Positions 22,211 through 33,281 are shown, numbered from the stretch's first letter. The stretch is 64,000 bases of DNA from Mesostigma viride (GCA_009746045.1 RPFO01000154.1:7010839-7074838); one strand, 5' to 3'. Notes: generated from the sequence alone by a model not told the origin. Numbers and translations: made by a program.

Positions 22211-22687
22211 GGGCAGCGTTCTTCAACCAGTTGCTCGACATAGAGAAACAGATCACACGTCAATACATCGTTGCCATCTTGATGGATGCCAACGCGACCC
22301 TGCCCGTGGGCCGCGGGGGCTGCATGTATGCGCCGCGCCTAACCGATAGCAATGCCAACACCCCCCTACTTGAGCAACTGCTCACTGAGGGGGACTTGAC
22401 TGCTGCCAATACGCTGTTTGCTAAACCGCCTGATGCACTAGTGACCTTTGTGGGCCGCATGCGCAGGGCGGCTGGCTCGATGCTCCCTCGGCGGCGATGT
22501 GTATGCTTGGACTACAAGAGGACAGCTCGGATGAGGATTACATCCCCATCTAGTGCTTAACGGTTCCAGGCCGGGATGATGCAGACGATATTTGTTTAAA
22601 CTTTTGTGTAATTATTTTTCTAATGAGATTAGCATAGTACTCCGTGGCATGCCTTTGCGCATGACACGCAAGTACTTACTTACTTAA
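22211..22687 (+). pseudogene. LINE endonuclease fragment with 3' UTR
   Basis: The frame from 22231 to 22560 reads ILMDANATLP, then NTPLLEQLL, then AANTLF, ALVTFVGR and LDYKR. This order matches the C-terminal half of an apurinic-endonuclease-like LINE domain: the GDFNA-type strand, the NTxF/TW region and the final DYI. It is 5'-truncated and ends at 22560; the reverse transcriptase is missing. The following 130 bp end in TACTTACTTACTTAATTAA, a simple-repeat tail. The TTAA transposon at 22692 sits directly in that tail. Confidence 0.55.
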
Positions 22688-22794
22688 TTAAGGGGACGGT
22701 CCCGGCGTGAATATTTTGGCGCCGAAAAATTCCCGCCAGTACCCACGACCTAAATTGCGTGCGTGAGTAAAAATGCAATATTTCCAGACGAGCC

Positions 22795-23178
22795 ATGGCG
22801 GCTACCAGACGAGATGCCAGACTTGAAACGGAGGCTTTGCGGCGTTTAAAAGCATGGCAAGTTGCGTTCGAATGCACAGAAAAAGATTTAGATTTCATAT
22901 TGTCGCGGAAATTACTTTTTGAGGCCGGGGCAGCTGCCAAAGACCATACACCTCCGACATCCGAAAAGGCCCCCAACAACGTGATGTGCCATGCCGCCTA
23001 TCGCCATTTTGCGGCTGTAATGGGCTGGCACGATGATGGTGCGGCCAAGGAACTGCCGGGGGAAGTAGAAGCTTTAATTAAATACCGTTATCCGAATGAT
23101 AAGAAGCCATATACCAGCTTCATTCCGACCGTGACTCGACAGATAGATCGTTTTTGCCAGATTTTAGGGGGGCCGTAG
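22795..23178 (+). CDS. Transposon-borne small ORF, unrecognised
   Basis: The frame encodes 127 residues starting MAATRRDARLETEALRRLKA, an acidic/basic helical start, followed by a region with MCHAAYRHFAAVMGW and a C-terminus ending ICQ-like in RFCQILGGP. The ATGGCG start lies about 100 bp from the element end. The same GCCATGGCG or GCTGGCCATGGCG context recurs at the same place in the elements at 34301 and 40884, where the frame closes within about ten codons. This suggests a conserved start of the first transposon gene. No domain is recognised. Confidence 0.4.
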   Translation: MAATRRDARLETEALRRLKAWQVAFECTEKDLDFILSRKLLFEAGAAAKDHTPPTSEKAPNNVMCHAAYRHFAAVMGWHDDGAAKELPGEVEALIKYRYPNDKKPYTSFIPTVTRQIDRFCQILGGP

Positions 23179-23638
23179 TTTAGGGAGGAAATGGTGCGAC
23201 CAACAGCAAGACAGGCAGCGGCACGACTTAGAGAAGCGAGCACAAGTGCAGGCAAGCTGGCAGCGCGGATAGCCTAGTCAGCGCCAGCGGCTAGGGGACG
23301 GGGCAGACCGCCGGGCGCGCAGAATTTTGCGAACAGAGGGCCAGGACGTCGCATTAAGCTGCAACATAAAGCGGTTGCGAAGCCCAGCGTTACGGCGCGG
23401 CCACCATAGCTGCGCAACTGCCCAATGCACCACGGAAGCCTGCCAGCAGTTCAGCAAGCGCGGAAGCAGTCACCCCGAAAAAACATCCCGCGAAGCGCAA
23501 GTCTGGGCCGCAGGTGCGGCTGTCATTTTCGCCTATGGCGCGCGGCAGTAATGGGAAACTTCGCAAGACCGACGTCGGCCTGGACCCTGCCCAAGGCGAG
23601 GAATTTGGCACGCCTCGTTTGATCATCGACTTGCTGTC

Positions 23639-25275
23639 TTGGCAGGTATTGTGGCAGCCCAACCTTGCCCTCGTCGTCACAAGCTCACATGCAAAATGTT
23701 CAAGCAAGGTGGCCAGCGTCCCGGGGATCCACCCTGCATTCTTGTGGCCTGTCAAAACCGCTTCTGCAAGGGCAGCGAGGGTGCACCATACCGCCACACT
23801 TTTGCTATCAACGCACCCGTGGCACAGCTAAGGCAGGCTGCACGCAACCCCATGGCCACTTTGTGGGCTGCGTCCGCTGTTTTCTTTGCTGTCCCACGCC
23901 CCACGCTCATGCGGGTAGCCACGTTCTTGGGGTTGGAGTTCCCTTTTGTACGTGGGCAAGGGGAAATGGGGGCGGGATGTGATGCAAGTGGCATCAGAGG
24001 TTATCCTTGAACTCAAGTGGGTCATCGTGCAGAACAGGGAGCAGGCCAGGCTGTATGAGCAAGAGAAGGGGAAGCACCGTGTGGATGCAAAGGGGAGGCA
24101 GGGTTGTGACACCTCCATAGACGGGTGATCATGACCAGCAGTGGCTGACTAGGGGGTTCCACTCCTTGTGAGGCCAGCAGTGCCTTATCCACGCAGGCAC
24201 CAAGCTGGTAATCGCACACCATATTCAGCTCCAAATTCTGTCCCAAGTGTGCAGCAGCCAAGCGCGCGGGCATTCCTGTGTAGCCCCACATGACAACTGC
24301 TGGAATAACACGGAGGGCCGAGCAGCAGGAGCATGGACTGAGGGGGAGGGGGCAGTGTATATGCTGGAGGAGCTGCAGTCCTTACAGGCAGGGGTGCGCA
24401 CGGGCACCATGATGGTGATGCATGCAGCAGCAGGTGCCCCTGGTGAGAAAGTGGTCAGTGCAGACAAGCCCCAAGAGCAGCGTTTGTATGCTGCCACGGT
24501 TGTGAGTGATGGGGACGGCACGTTGTTCGCGCGTGTGCAGCAGTCTGATGCACTAAAGGCTAGCAAGCACATCCCAAAGAAGTTGAATGACCTCAACCAC
24601 CTCTCTGGCACCTTGTATGCTGCACTGCTTCGAGCCAAGAAGGACCACCTGAAAGGTGTCAGGAATGTGCTCACCCCTCAGCAGCTCACTAGCATGACCT
24701 ATGGTTACCGCGCATGCATCAGGACAAACTGGCACATGGGGCCGCGCCACCTTGTGGGCGCTATGACCAATGCATTGCAGCATTACTTTGGCGACCACGA
24801 TGATTGCCCCAATCGGCCCAACCACCAAAAGAAGGATGGGGTGGTTACGGAGGTGCAGTGGTGTGAGGGCAAGCCTGGGATGGCGACGGAGGTGATTGTG
24901 AGGGGGTGGACAGTGGATGTGCTGGCCATTGTGAAGGTGTGGGAGGGCAAGACTACCGAGGAGATATTGCAGGGCTGCTGCCATGAGGGCAGCAGCAACT
25001 TGAATGAGTGTGTGCACGCAGTTCAGGTGGCATCCACCGGCCACGTGGCAAGGGTGGCTTTCCTGGTTTGCTATACCCTGCTTCCATGGCTATTGGCATC
25101 TTGCGGGCGCAGTTTGGGGATGACTGGTCAGGTCCGCCTTGCTGGCCTTCTCGGCATTGTGTTTCAACCCTCCCTGCTGCTGCAGCTGGCGGCCCTGACA
25201 CGTACGGGATAGGAAGCTGCAGCAAGCCAAGAAGAAGACGGTGGAGTTCAAGCTGGCTGCCAGAGAAGAAGAAGG
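23639..25275 (+). pseudogene. Decayed DDE transposase, Kolobok/Mutator-like type
   Basis: Pieces of one protein lie in order but in different frames. At 23720-23945 there is an N-terminal part with CILVACQNRFCKGSEG. At 23946-24128 an amphipathic helix has VILELKWVIVQNREQARLYE. From 24247 to 25212 the core contains GAVYMLEELQSLQAGVR, the VVSDGDGT strand with a likely catalytic Asp, the helical LTPQQLTSMTYGYRACIRTN and the ALQHYFGDHDDCPN segment. The order DGD strand, helical bundle, then FGDH..C is typical of the Mutator-like transposase domain in Kolobok-type elements, as I recall the family. At least two frame changes and stops near 24128 make it inactive as read, unless introns remove them. 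Confidence 0.55.
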
Positions 25276-25277
25276 AG

Positions 25278-25637
25278 ATGCTAGCTAAGGGCCTGCAGTG
25301 GGCCGACAAGGAAAAGGACAAGTGCACCTATGAGAAGGGGGTGGCATATGGGGGTGTGTCCCCAATCGCCAACAGTGACAGCGAGGGGGGGGGGGAGGGA
25401 GGGGGGGAGGAGGGGGAGGAGGAGGTGTGGGATGACACTCCCTGCCTTGTGTGCTGTAAGACCAACTCCCCAGACGCGAACCCAATATTGTTGTGTGATG
25501 GTGAGCGTGAGGGCAGGAAGTGTGACCAGGGGCTCCATTTGAAGTGCATGGCCCCCCCCCTGAATGCTGTGCCCGAGGGGAGCTGGATTTGCCCCACATG
25601 CGTGACGGGTGATAGTGATAGTGATGAGGAGTCCTGA
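25278..25637 (+). CDS. Transposon-borne PHD-finger ORF
   Basis: The frame encodes about 119 residues in this part. A lysine-rich helix comes first, then an acidic Gly/Glu tract, then a complete PHD finger with eight metal ligands in C4-H-C3 order: CLVC, the Cys in LLCDG, KCDQGLHLKC and CPTC, with the invariant Trp in GSWICPTC. It ends in an Asp/Glu/Ser tail. PHD fingers read histone H3 tails, so in a transposase this module could steer insertion to a chromatin state. It is probably the C-terminus of the transposase relic just upstream; a frame change near 25200 separates them. The poly-G run at 25386-25410 is a likely slippage site. Confidence 0.65.
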   Translation: MLAKGLQWADKEKDKCTYEKGVAYGGVSPIANSDSEGGGEGGGEEGEEEVWDDTPCLVCCKTNSPDANPILLCDGEREGRKCDQGLHLKCMAPPLNAVPEGSWICPTCVTGDSDSDEES

Positions 25638-26449
25638 ACTTGACATGTCTGGCGCCACTAGGTGGCCAACTGCCAAAATTAATCACTGCTACATCTGAGC
25701 TCAGAATGCCACCAAACTTTGACAGTGCCTTCTATGGTCATGAAAGAATTTGACTTGTGCTTTTCAGGCCTAATTGATGTGTTATGAGTGTGTATGGGGA
25801 CGCCCCCCCTAAAAAAGCGTATTTTTTGGTAAAAAATTAATAACATGAAGGGATGTATATGTGCTGATTTTGTTGATCCAATTAGGTAGAAACCATGTCC
25901 CATGACATTTTTATATGGGTTGTGCTTTTGGCATGCAACTGTTTCTCCCACTGTTCTGGGCAAGATGTGCCCCGGACAGCGTTTTTTTTTTCTATTTTTA
26001 GCACATAGCCGGTGTATGGCTGGGGGTAGTACCCCCAACAAGTGGTGGTATGCATGCCCAAACATCATGTTTATGGTCCCCAAACATCATTCAGTGGTTG
26101 TCAGTTGCATTTCTGTAGTTATTAGGGGGCTTCAGTTTTGATACATTTCCATGGGACCCTCCCCTTAATAGACACGTGACGCGGGCTGATGAGATTTACC
26201 GATCTCACGAGAGAAGCCACGTGCAGCGCCATCGGGTCCATTATTAGTCCCATTTTAGGCACCTGCACCGGGATTCCGGGAAGTGGGGCTTTTTTCCTTC
26301 TACAGGGAGTACGCTTGGGACTTTTGCATGAGGTAGGTAAGTTTGAAAAAAAAAAAGTCCGCAAGTCCGAGAAATTAAGGTGTACACAACAAAAAGCATT
26401 AATCGAGAGACGGTAGAATGACCCATGGCATAATTGGCACGCTTGCCAG

Positions 26450-26756
26450 TGTTGCCTAGTTTTATTTAGTTATGCTGTGCCCATGCAGAGAGCTGCTCTC
26501 TGCTGAGATGCCACGCTCTAGTTTTTGTATAGCCATGATGATCTTCCTCCCCCGTGCCAGGATCCCCCCCTTAGGCGGGTTGAACCTGAGACAGCATGGT
26601 GGTGCAGGTGCCCTGGTGCACCTAGAGCAGGGGTAGCTTACATTCCCACCCTTGCATGAAGTAGCCTAGAATGTATTAAAAGCCATATGCCCCTTCTCAG
26701 GGCTATGTGCTACATTTACTCCCAACGGAGTGATGTTGATAATTAATTAAGTGCCA
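26450..26756 (+). mobile_element. LINE 3'-end fragment
   Basis: The segment aligns with the reverse complement of 7297-7660: CATGCAGAGAGCTGCTCTCT, AGCCATGATGATCTTCC, CATGGTGGTGCAGGTGC, CCTAGAATGTATT and GCCCCTTCTCAGGG. It then has an ACTCCCAACGGAGT hairpin and ends in AATTAATTAA. The 5' end is truncated. No reverse-transcriptase motif is left. Confidence 0.6.
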
Positions 26757-26871
26757 GTGTGACTGCGCTAGGATACTTTGCCCCATGTCAAGCCTTTGCG
26801 CGGATTACAATGATGTAATTAGTTAATTTGTATAAATGGATACAAATGGTTACTGCTAAACATTTATTGAG

Positions 26872-27366
26872 TTAATTAATTAATTTACAAGTAGACGTGC
26901 ACATGAATGTGCATAAGTCCTTGGTGGGAGGGAAATGGAATGGAGATATGTGCGTTAGTGCGTATAGAACATTTACGAATACATCACATATGACTGTGGC
27001 AGTGTGCCACCAGTTGACTTTACAGCTTAGTGCCTCCTTCATGTCCAAAAGCCATGAAGTCAGTGCCCGCTGGGCATCCCGGCCCATGTCCCGGGCCGGT
27101 TCTACTCGATCTTGGTGGGAAGCCCGCGGGGGTTCCCCAGCATCGAGAAGGCCAATTAAGGCTTGCACCCGCCATGCAAGGGCTAGCCCAAACTCTTGAG
27201 TAAATTGGTATTTCACAGAACTGTAATGTGGTAAACTCCAGTGCACGATTTTTCTAGCATCCACAATTAACCAACTTGAAAATATATGGCCAGGCCGCCC
27301 AGGCCTATACAAGAGATGAAACAGTTCCATCAGTGCTGCGACGCAGAAACAGATCCCTCCATGCAT
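26872..27366 (-). other. Open frame of 164 codons, unrecognised
   Basis: The minus-strand frame runs from an ATG at 27366 to a stop at 26872. It has a hydrophobic start (MHGGICFCVAALMELFHLLY) and a middle segment resembling an amphipathic helix. I recognise no family. It lies among transposon debris and is flanked by AATTAATTAATT at its 3' side, so it may be part of an old element. A plus-strand frame overlaps it. Confidence 0.15.
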
Positions 27367-27667
27367 AACTTTGGCGCCATTTTATCTTATGTGGATGTAC
27401 TCAACAGTCAACTCGCACTCTCATAGCATCAAGCCTGGTGACGAAGTCTGCTCGTAGGAGAGCTTCCAAGATCCAACCCAGTCGGCAGGCCCATACAACC
27501 TGCATTCAAAAAGAAGAAGAAAAACAAGAGTAATATGTCAAAGGCATTCAGCAACCTGCATGGCTAGGATGGCATGAGTGCAATACACCTGAACCCAAAA
27601 GTGCCGTGCATGCTTCGCTCCAGCCAATGTCAAGCTAATCATAATGAACGGTGCCACAATCTTTCTT

Positions 27668-27890
27668 GACGTGACTCATCCAGACATGTTGCGATGCCAA
27701 TCATTACACAAGGTATCGTTATCAATTAACACACCTTTACTCTGTATCAAACCAGCCGGATCAAATAAATCCCAGCCATGCTCTTCGGTGCACGTTGCTT
27801 GTCACTGGCCTGCAGCCACTGACCAACTCACGACTCATCCAGATACGCTACGATGCCAAGCATTACAAAAGGTATCGTTATCAATTAACC
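27668..27890. repeat. Direct repeat of about 60 bp, two copies
   Basis: The string TCATCCAGA, then GCGATGCCAA or ACGATGCCAA, then CATTACA..AGGTATCGTTATCAATTAAC occurs at 27667-27729 and again at 27836-27889, about 165 bp apart. AAGGTATCGTTATCAATT also recurs inside the 39-bp repeats near 30575. Confidence 0.7.
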
Positions 27891-27899
27891 CTCCACCGT

Positions 27900-28650
27900 C
27901 TCTGACTCGTGACTAAAATGAGTCACGAGTTGCACAGTATGCCACAGGTGCCTCCATTCAGCCTAATTATTTTTTCTAGACCATACAAGGAACCAAGCAT
28001 AACCATATTAGGGCCCACCTGGGGGTATAGTGGGTGGTCCCAGCGCTAGCCCCCCCTGATCGATAAATAGCTCCCCCTCAGTGGGGTACGGTGAGTGTGC
28101 GCGGTGACACCCTTATAATGGATGATAGACCCCTTTCCTTGATGAGTTGACCCTGGAGTTGGTTTTGTAGATAGATTTTTTAGTTAGAATGGGGTACAAA
28201 CACTAAAAATTGTAACTGCCCCAGGGACCCATCAGCTGGTGCTAAAAGCAACTGGGTTTTTTCCCTACTCACACAGCTGTGCACCAGGGTACCCCAGTAC
28301 CCCCTTGACTGTGACCAGGGTTTCCACCCTGATACGGTGGTCAACTACGGTCAGACAAGTGTCCTACGGATAGAGCGAATCTAGATCTTTTCTGTGGTCT
28401 AGTTGGTTCCCGCCAAAACCTTCCCGCCAAATCCCTACAGGGCGCACAAACTCGTGCAGAAGGTTCACGAGGCATGAGAAAAACTCGCAGTAAAAAATCG
28501 GCACGAGGACGGTTGAGGGGTTAACACACCTTTACTCTGTATTATCCCTTTACACTTTTACACCAGGGTCTAAATATGACCCTGGTCTACTAAAACTACA
28601 CCTAATTAAAAATTAAAGTAATGCTACGCTACGCACTCCAGGCGTTGGCC
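27900..28650. other. No gene seen
   Basis: AT-richer sequence with scattered GT-rich stretches and no open frame worth naming. TTAACACACCTTTACTCTGT at 27728 recurs at about 28523, so the interval between may itself be an insertion or duplication. Confidence 0.4.
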
Positions 28651-28659
28651 ACCTGAGGC

Positions 28660-30215
28660 CAGTGTTACATTATACGCAATACACAGTCAGTATACGGGCG
28701 GGGTCCGTATAATGGACAGTACGGTATAATATGCGTATCGTACGCCATTATACGCTGACCGCCTGAATTTCATCGTTTTTAAAGCTGATTCAAGGTATTC
28801 ACATCATATCACATGTTTTTAGCACTCAACTACACATAATACAGGGTTGTGGCAGTCCAGAGCCCTGGTTTGGGTACCGTGTTGTGCCAGTTATAAAGCG
28901 TGTGTGTCCGTTGCGAACGTATGGATGATATCAAAAGATACGTTTCCAATGTTCATTATGCATCACGTGCTTCACAAGAAGGCTTATTCGTGGGGCACTG
29001 TCTGCATGCCTGCGTCGGGGCTAAGGGGCCTGCACAAGGACCACGGGGCCTCCATGGGGGCTGAGTAAGGCACTTCGCCACTAAAACACGGGACTAGATT
29101 CTAAGGCCGGGGTGCTGAGCCACGCCGGGCAAGTATTGCCTGCCCTTGCCTAGAGGTGCTTGGTCCCACCTGGTGGCACATGCTGACGATGGGAAGTTTT
29201 TACTCACCATGACAAGCTTGATGATGCCACAGAGACCAGCCAACTGCCTAACACTCATGCAATATGTGTATGGGCATTGTATAACAAACATATATGGAGG
29301 TATTCAAATCCACACAGCCTCTAACAATTGGAACCATCGCACTATGGTAGGTCAACTGACTGAGGGAGGCATTTCAGAAGGGTGTTTTAGGAAGGGCCAG
29401 GCCATTGTCAAGAAAGAGCATGAATAATGAAGACAGAATATGCTACACAAGCTAGAACTCTTATATAAACGCTAAACATCGATAAGAAAATTAACGATGT
29501 CTCAGCCTTACCTGGCATGGCTGGCCAGCGCGTTGCCTCGTCCCAGGCGGTGGCCGCAAAATGGCGCATTGCGGCACATCAAAGTTGTGCAGCATGGTGG
29601 TCTCTAGATTCGGCGATTTCTGGCCACCCTTGCACGTTTACGACTACGATGCATCCTAACAAGTACGAATAATCCGATAGAGCCCTTAAAATATGCCGGG
29701 AATGTACTGCTGTCAACGTTTCTATCGTCCGGCCTTACCGCATTTTATTCCAGCAACAACGCTGCCGACACCTATCAAATGGCATTCCCGCGAACCAAAA
29801 ATTGGGCTGTATGATATTTAGGACGTATAAAACCTATTTCATAAGTTTGGTCAGCAAATTTCGAACGCAAACTTCAAAGCCATGCGTGGGCGCAAGCCGC
29901 CATGGCCAGGTCATCCTCTACGTGAAAAAGTCAGTCGGTTGGGTCCCGTGCCGCACATGAGCAGCATGATCACTGTACTCAGTGTACTGTAGCGGCCAAA
30001 GGCCGGAAACCCAAAATTTAGGTCGCCCGGCCTCGAATTCGCGCTAAAACACTTAGTATGTACGCCAAAAAATACGGGCCAATACGCCGAATAATAATAA
30101 GAAGTACGACGGACGTACTAAATGTGCTTAATTCATACGGACGACCCTGTATAATTCGTATTATACCGTATTATACCGTATTATACCGTATCGTACGCCG
30201 TATAATGTAACACTG
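28660..30215. mobile_element. hAT-like non-autonomous transposon with 8-bp target duplication
   Basis: The ends are inverted: CAGTGTTACATTATACG at 28660 and its complement ending CACTG at 30215. CCTGAGGC precedes the left end (28652-28659) and follows the right end (30216-30223), a perfect 8-bp target duplication. CAGTG-type ends with 8-bp duplications are diagnostic of the hAT superfamily. The 1,556-bp interior has only short open frames and no transposase, so movement would depend on an enzyme elsewhere. A subterminal TATTATACCG motif is repeated four times at 30158-30190 and may be a transposase-binding cluster. Confidence 0.88.
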
Positions 30216-30506
30216 CCTGAGGCGCGGGCGTCCAGCGTGAAACCGCAGGTGGGCTTGCCACGTTGACTATGAAGGGGAGAATGGGGACAGGCGGACGCTA
30301 TGGTGTGGAGAACAATCCAACGGTGCTAATCGCTTCATCCAACGGATGCCAATATCTTGCCAGTGTTCACCTGGCGCGGCGCTTAACATACGGTATTACG
30401 AGACATCCTGTAACATCAGGGCCCTCCGAAACTCAAGAACCGTTCGCTTTTGACTTGTCCCACTCTCATGGCGTTCCCGAACCCTGCTGTTTAACCCTGT
30501 TGTGGT

Positions 30507-30656
30507 CGTTAAACTTGTGAAACCCTTTGGAGCACAAGGTATCCTTATGAACTTGTGAAGACCTTTGCAGCACAAGGTATCGTTATCAATTGTCGTACAC
30601 ACCTTTGGAGCACAAGGCATCGTTATGAACTTGTGAAAACCTTTGGAGCACAAGGT
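30507..30656. repeat. Imperfect 35-45-bp tandem repeat, four copies
   Basis: The core CTTTGGAGCACAAGGTATCG (with variants) and AACTTGTGAA alternate four times. One copy carries ATCGTTATCAATTG, linking it to the repeat at 27668-27890. Confidence 0.7.
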
Positions 30657-31355
30657 AAGTGCAGGCGCAATCATGCTGGGAGCACAAGCCGCAAGCAAAA
30701 CATGCACAGTGAGGGCCGCTATTGTTGCAGTGGGCGGTGTAGTTTTGACAGGATGAAGAGGCTTGTGGGGAGTGGGGGGCAAATGCTGTCCTCCGTAACC
30801 TGTCCGTCCCCTCTACATGGTAAAACCAGGCCTAGTTGTGCAAAATAGGTAAGTTCTGGCTGCAAACACATTGATAGGAGTGTAACATTGCGGCAGCATC
30901 GAGCAGTGCCAGATATTTTGAAACGAAACGCGAATCGTTTTCTTCTAGCAGCATCTCGCTGACAGAGGAAGCCAGGGATGGAGTAACCTGGATGCAACAG
31001 CAGGTACAATGACAGCTAGCGACGACTTGAGCAGGGTAGGCAGTGACCAGCCATGGTGGGGAATGAAGGCGAAGGGAAAGGGCAAGAAAAGGCAGAAGGT
31101 CATGTGCCAGGCATTGGAAAAAGTCGGCGTGAAAAGAACGACGTCGTTTAGCGAGCACGCTTATGATACACAAGAGGGGGTACTTTATACGCTTTTAATA
31201 AGAGACATCTATTATAAAAAAACAAGGACGAGGCTTCACAAGTAAGAATTTTAAACAGGGTCCTACAAGCCACCCAGGTCAGGCAGTCTGCTTGGCAACG
31301 AGCTGCTATATCCACGAGGCCACGAAACTGTATGATCCGTACTGTCCAAAAACCA

Positions 31356-33095
31356 AATGTCCTCATTTGAGGACATAGTCCTCGTTTGAGACGGGGGGGG
31401 TCAGGGGGGCGGTTTTGGCGCCAAAGTTGGTCCTGAGGATCCCTGGTGGGTTTTGGCGCGAAACTGGGATAGGTACTGAGCGCGCCAAGCCCCCGGGGTC
31501 GACAGGGGCCGACCGTACCTGGAAAATATGAGGCGAGGAAAAGTACCTACTACAGCAAGAACGTTGCAATGTAATCGAGTATTTTGTCGAGTGACGGCTA
31601 TGGGGTCGTTCCAGTTCTGAGGCTTGCCTGAATGTTATAGGCCATTATTTTGCCCCGAATGAAGACAGAACTTTAGATCATCATCTAGTCATTTCGAAGA
31701 TGCTGCTTTTGACGTGCAGTTGCTTTGTATATGTCGAAAATATTGTTCATGAACGGATTTTGGCATCGTTGAAGAAAATCTGGAAGCTACGTAGATGGCA
31801 TGATAGGTCAGTATGCAGTTCGGTTTTACAATTTCTTTTTCCGCCCAGTAGCTGCGGATATCGCGAGTATGGGTTATGGTACGCTTCTGGGTTAATGGGC
31901 GACCCGGGCAACAGAGGGACCTGGGCAGTTAGATGGGTCAAAGAGTCTCCATTTTTTCGTCGTGATATCGCAGTCACGCCTGGCGAAAACCACGGCGAGC
32001 GCGAGCCATATTTTACTTTTGCCGCAAGGCTGGGTGCTTCCCGGGCGTCACCGTCCTTTAATATATATTTCTTGAGCTGTCCCGCGCAGCTGGCGGCCTG
32101 GGCGCACGTCAAGAACAAGGTTCCGGATGTCATCCGCAACCGCATCGTTCTAAACAAGCGTGTCAAGAGTATCGTAGCTTATTACTCCCGCAGACTTAAT
32201 GATTCCGGTTCTTTTCAATGCCCAACGTCGTGGTTGTGATTACGCCTATGTCCGGGGAACTTAAAGGAAGTTTGCTGGGTAATGCTTTCTTTTCCCGTGG
32301 TGTCACTGAAAAGGTAAACGGCCTTGCGTCGTCAAAACAGCAGCAAGTAGAAGTCACTGTGCTTAGTTGCAATGTGGTAGTTTGATTTAACACATATACT
32401 GCCTTGTTGCTGAAAACTTTTTCAAGGCTTGCTGGGATGTTGCCCATATGTTTCTAACGCTTAACCTCATGTCCAAGTGAGCTAGACTGGCTTTGAAACT
32501 TGAGCTTGTCATGCTTACATTGTGCTTGTATTGCTATTTGTGCCTCTTTGCAGTATCTGCTTCATATATAATTGAAGGCTTCAGCATCATTGTCGAGCAC
32601 CGTGGTGGCAGCCAAGCGTCCAATAACGATCATGGACCTAACCTTGGCAAGTATCTGCTTCTTATTTCATTCTTTGGACTGGGCTAGCTTTGAGCTAGCT
32701 TTACACCTGCTATTTGGCCTGCACCATGGTCCCTGGCTGCCAGTTACATTTTGTGCCCCCCCCGGCAGGCTGCAGGGTCTAGGATAGCGAGGGTGTAACG
32801 TAGACATGTTGTGGGCACCTTGGGTGCATTTTCAGGACCAGCCATGACCTGGCCCTGCCTTCTTTCTGGGCATATTGTTGACTTGAGTGCTTGTTGGTCA
32901 CTCGCGTAGCGACCCCCCTGCATTCATAAATCGTAAACCATTCTACAATGAGCATATTTCATGGATGTTAAGCATTGCTACTCTTGAACATATCATAAAT
33001 GAACATGGTTCCATGCCGTACCCATGGATATGTTGAAATATGTGAGTTATTACAAATGGTATCCATGCTTAAAAATGTCCTCATATGAGGACATT
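31356..33095. mobile_element. Putative DNA element with palindromic inverted ends
   Basis: The left end AATGTCCTCATTTGAGGACAT (31356-31376) and right end AATGTCCTCATATGAGGACAT (33074-33094) are near-identical and each is itself a palindrome, so direct and inverted readings cannot be told apart. The interior holds one 179-codon frame. No clear target duplication was found. An alternative is a pair of unrelated short palindromes. Confidence 0.45.
31700..32239 (+). CDS. Hypothetical 179-residue protein inside the palindrome-ended element
   Basis: The frame starts MLLLTCSCFVYVENIV and includes a basic helix (LKKIWKLRRW), a YGLWYASGLMGDPGNRG segment and a basic C-terminal helix near VLNKRVKSIVAYYSRRL. 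I do not recognise it. Its position inside the putative element suggests a transposon protein or a remnant of one. No intron boundary was clear. Confidence 0.3.
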   Translation: MLLLTCSCFVYVENIVHERILASLKKIWKLRRWHDRSVCSSVLQFLFPPSSCGYREYGLWYASGLMGDPGNRGTWAVRWVKESPFFRRDIAVTPGENHGEREPYFTFAARLGASRASPSFNIYFLSCPAQLAAWAHVKNKVPDVIRNRIVLNKRVKSIVAYYSRRLNDSGSFQCPTSWL

Positions 33096-33194
33096 TTCTT
33101 GGTGATTAGACAGTACAGGTAACATCATCGTGGTGGCAGCCGACAGTCACCTTTGTGATTGTAGCGGGTGCTGCCAATGCCCTGGCAAATGCTC

Positions 33195-33281
33195 CTACAG
33201 CCCAGTGGGGTGCTGCTCCAGGAACTGCACAACCTCGGAGCGCTTCAAGCGCTTGGCCACGTCCAGTGCCGTGTCGCCAAC
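33195..33281 (-). CDS. Terminal ankyrin exon with stop codon
   Basis: On the minus strand a TGCCTGCAG acceptor is followed in phase 0 by GDTALDVAKRLKRSEVVQFL, then EQHPTGL and TAG. The GDTALDVA...EVV.FL pattern is the usual C-terminal capping ankyrin repeat. It would end the coiled-coil/ankyrin gene that starts at 51189. The 8.8-kb gap to the previous ankyrin exon is filled by the nested transposon island, so that island would be intronic. Confidence 0.65.
   Translation of the reverse strand, partial: VGDTALDVAKRLKRSEVVQFLEQHPTGL

Larger units (their letters stand above)
22692..26164 (+). mobile_element. TTAA-flanked DNA transposon (Kolobok / Mutator-like transposase type), 3.47 kb
   Basis: The element is bounded by TTAA at 22688-22691 and 26165-26168. 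The outer ends are inverted: GGGGACGGTCCC on the left and the complement of GGGGAGGGTCCC on the right. A GGCGCC palindrome follows about 25 bp inside the left end. It carries a small ORF, a frameshifted transposase relic and a PHD-finger ORF on the plus strand. TTAA targets are used by piggyBac and Kolobok groups; the protein remains resemble the Mutator-like transposase domain of Kolobok-type elements, not piggyBac. It looks like the parent of the shorter copy at 38986-40884, which shares both ends with it. Confidence 0.8.

Noticed and set aside
22692-26164. piggyBac element, because of the TTAA target
   Set aside because: The ends start GGGGA rather than the CCY type usual for piggyBac, and the protein remains resemble a Kolobok/Mutator-like transposase.
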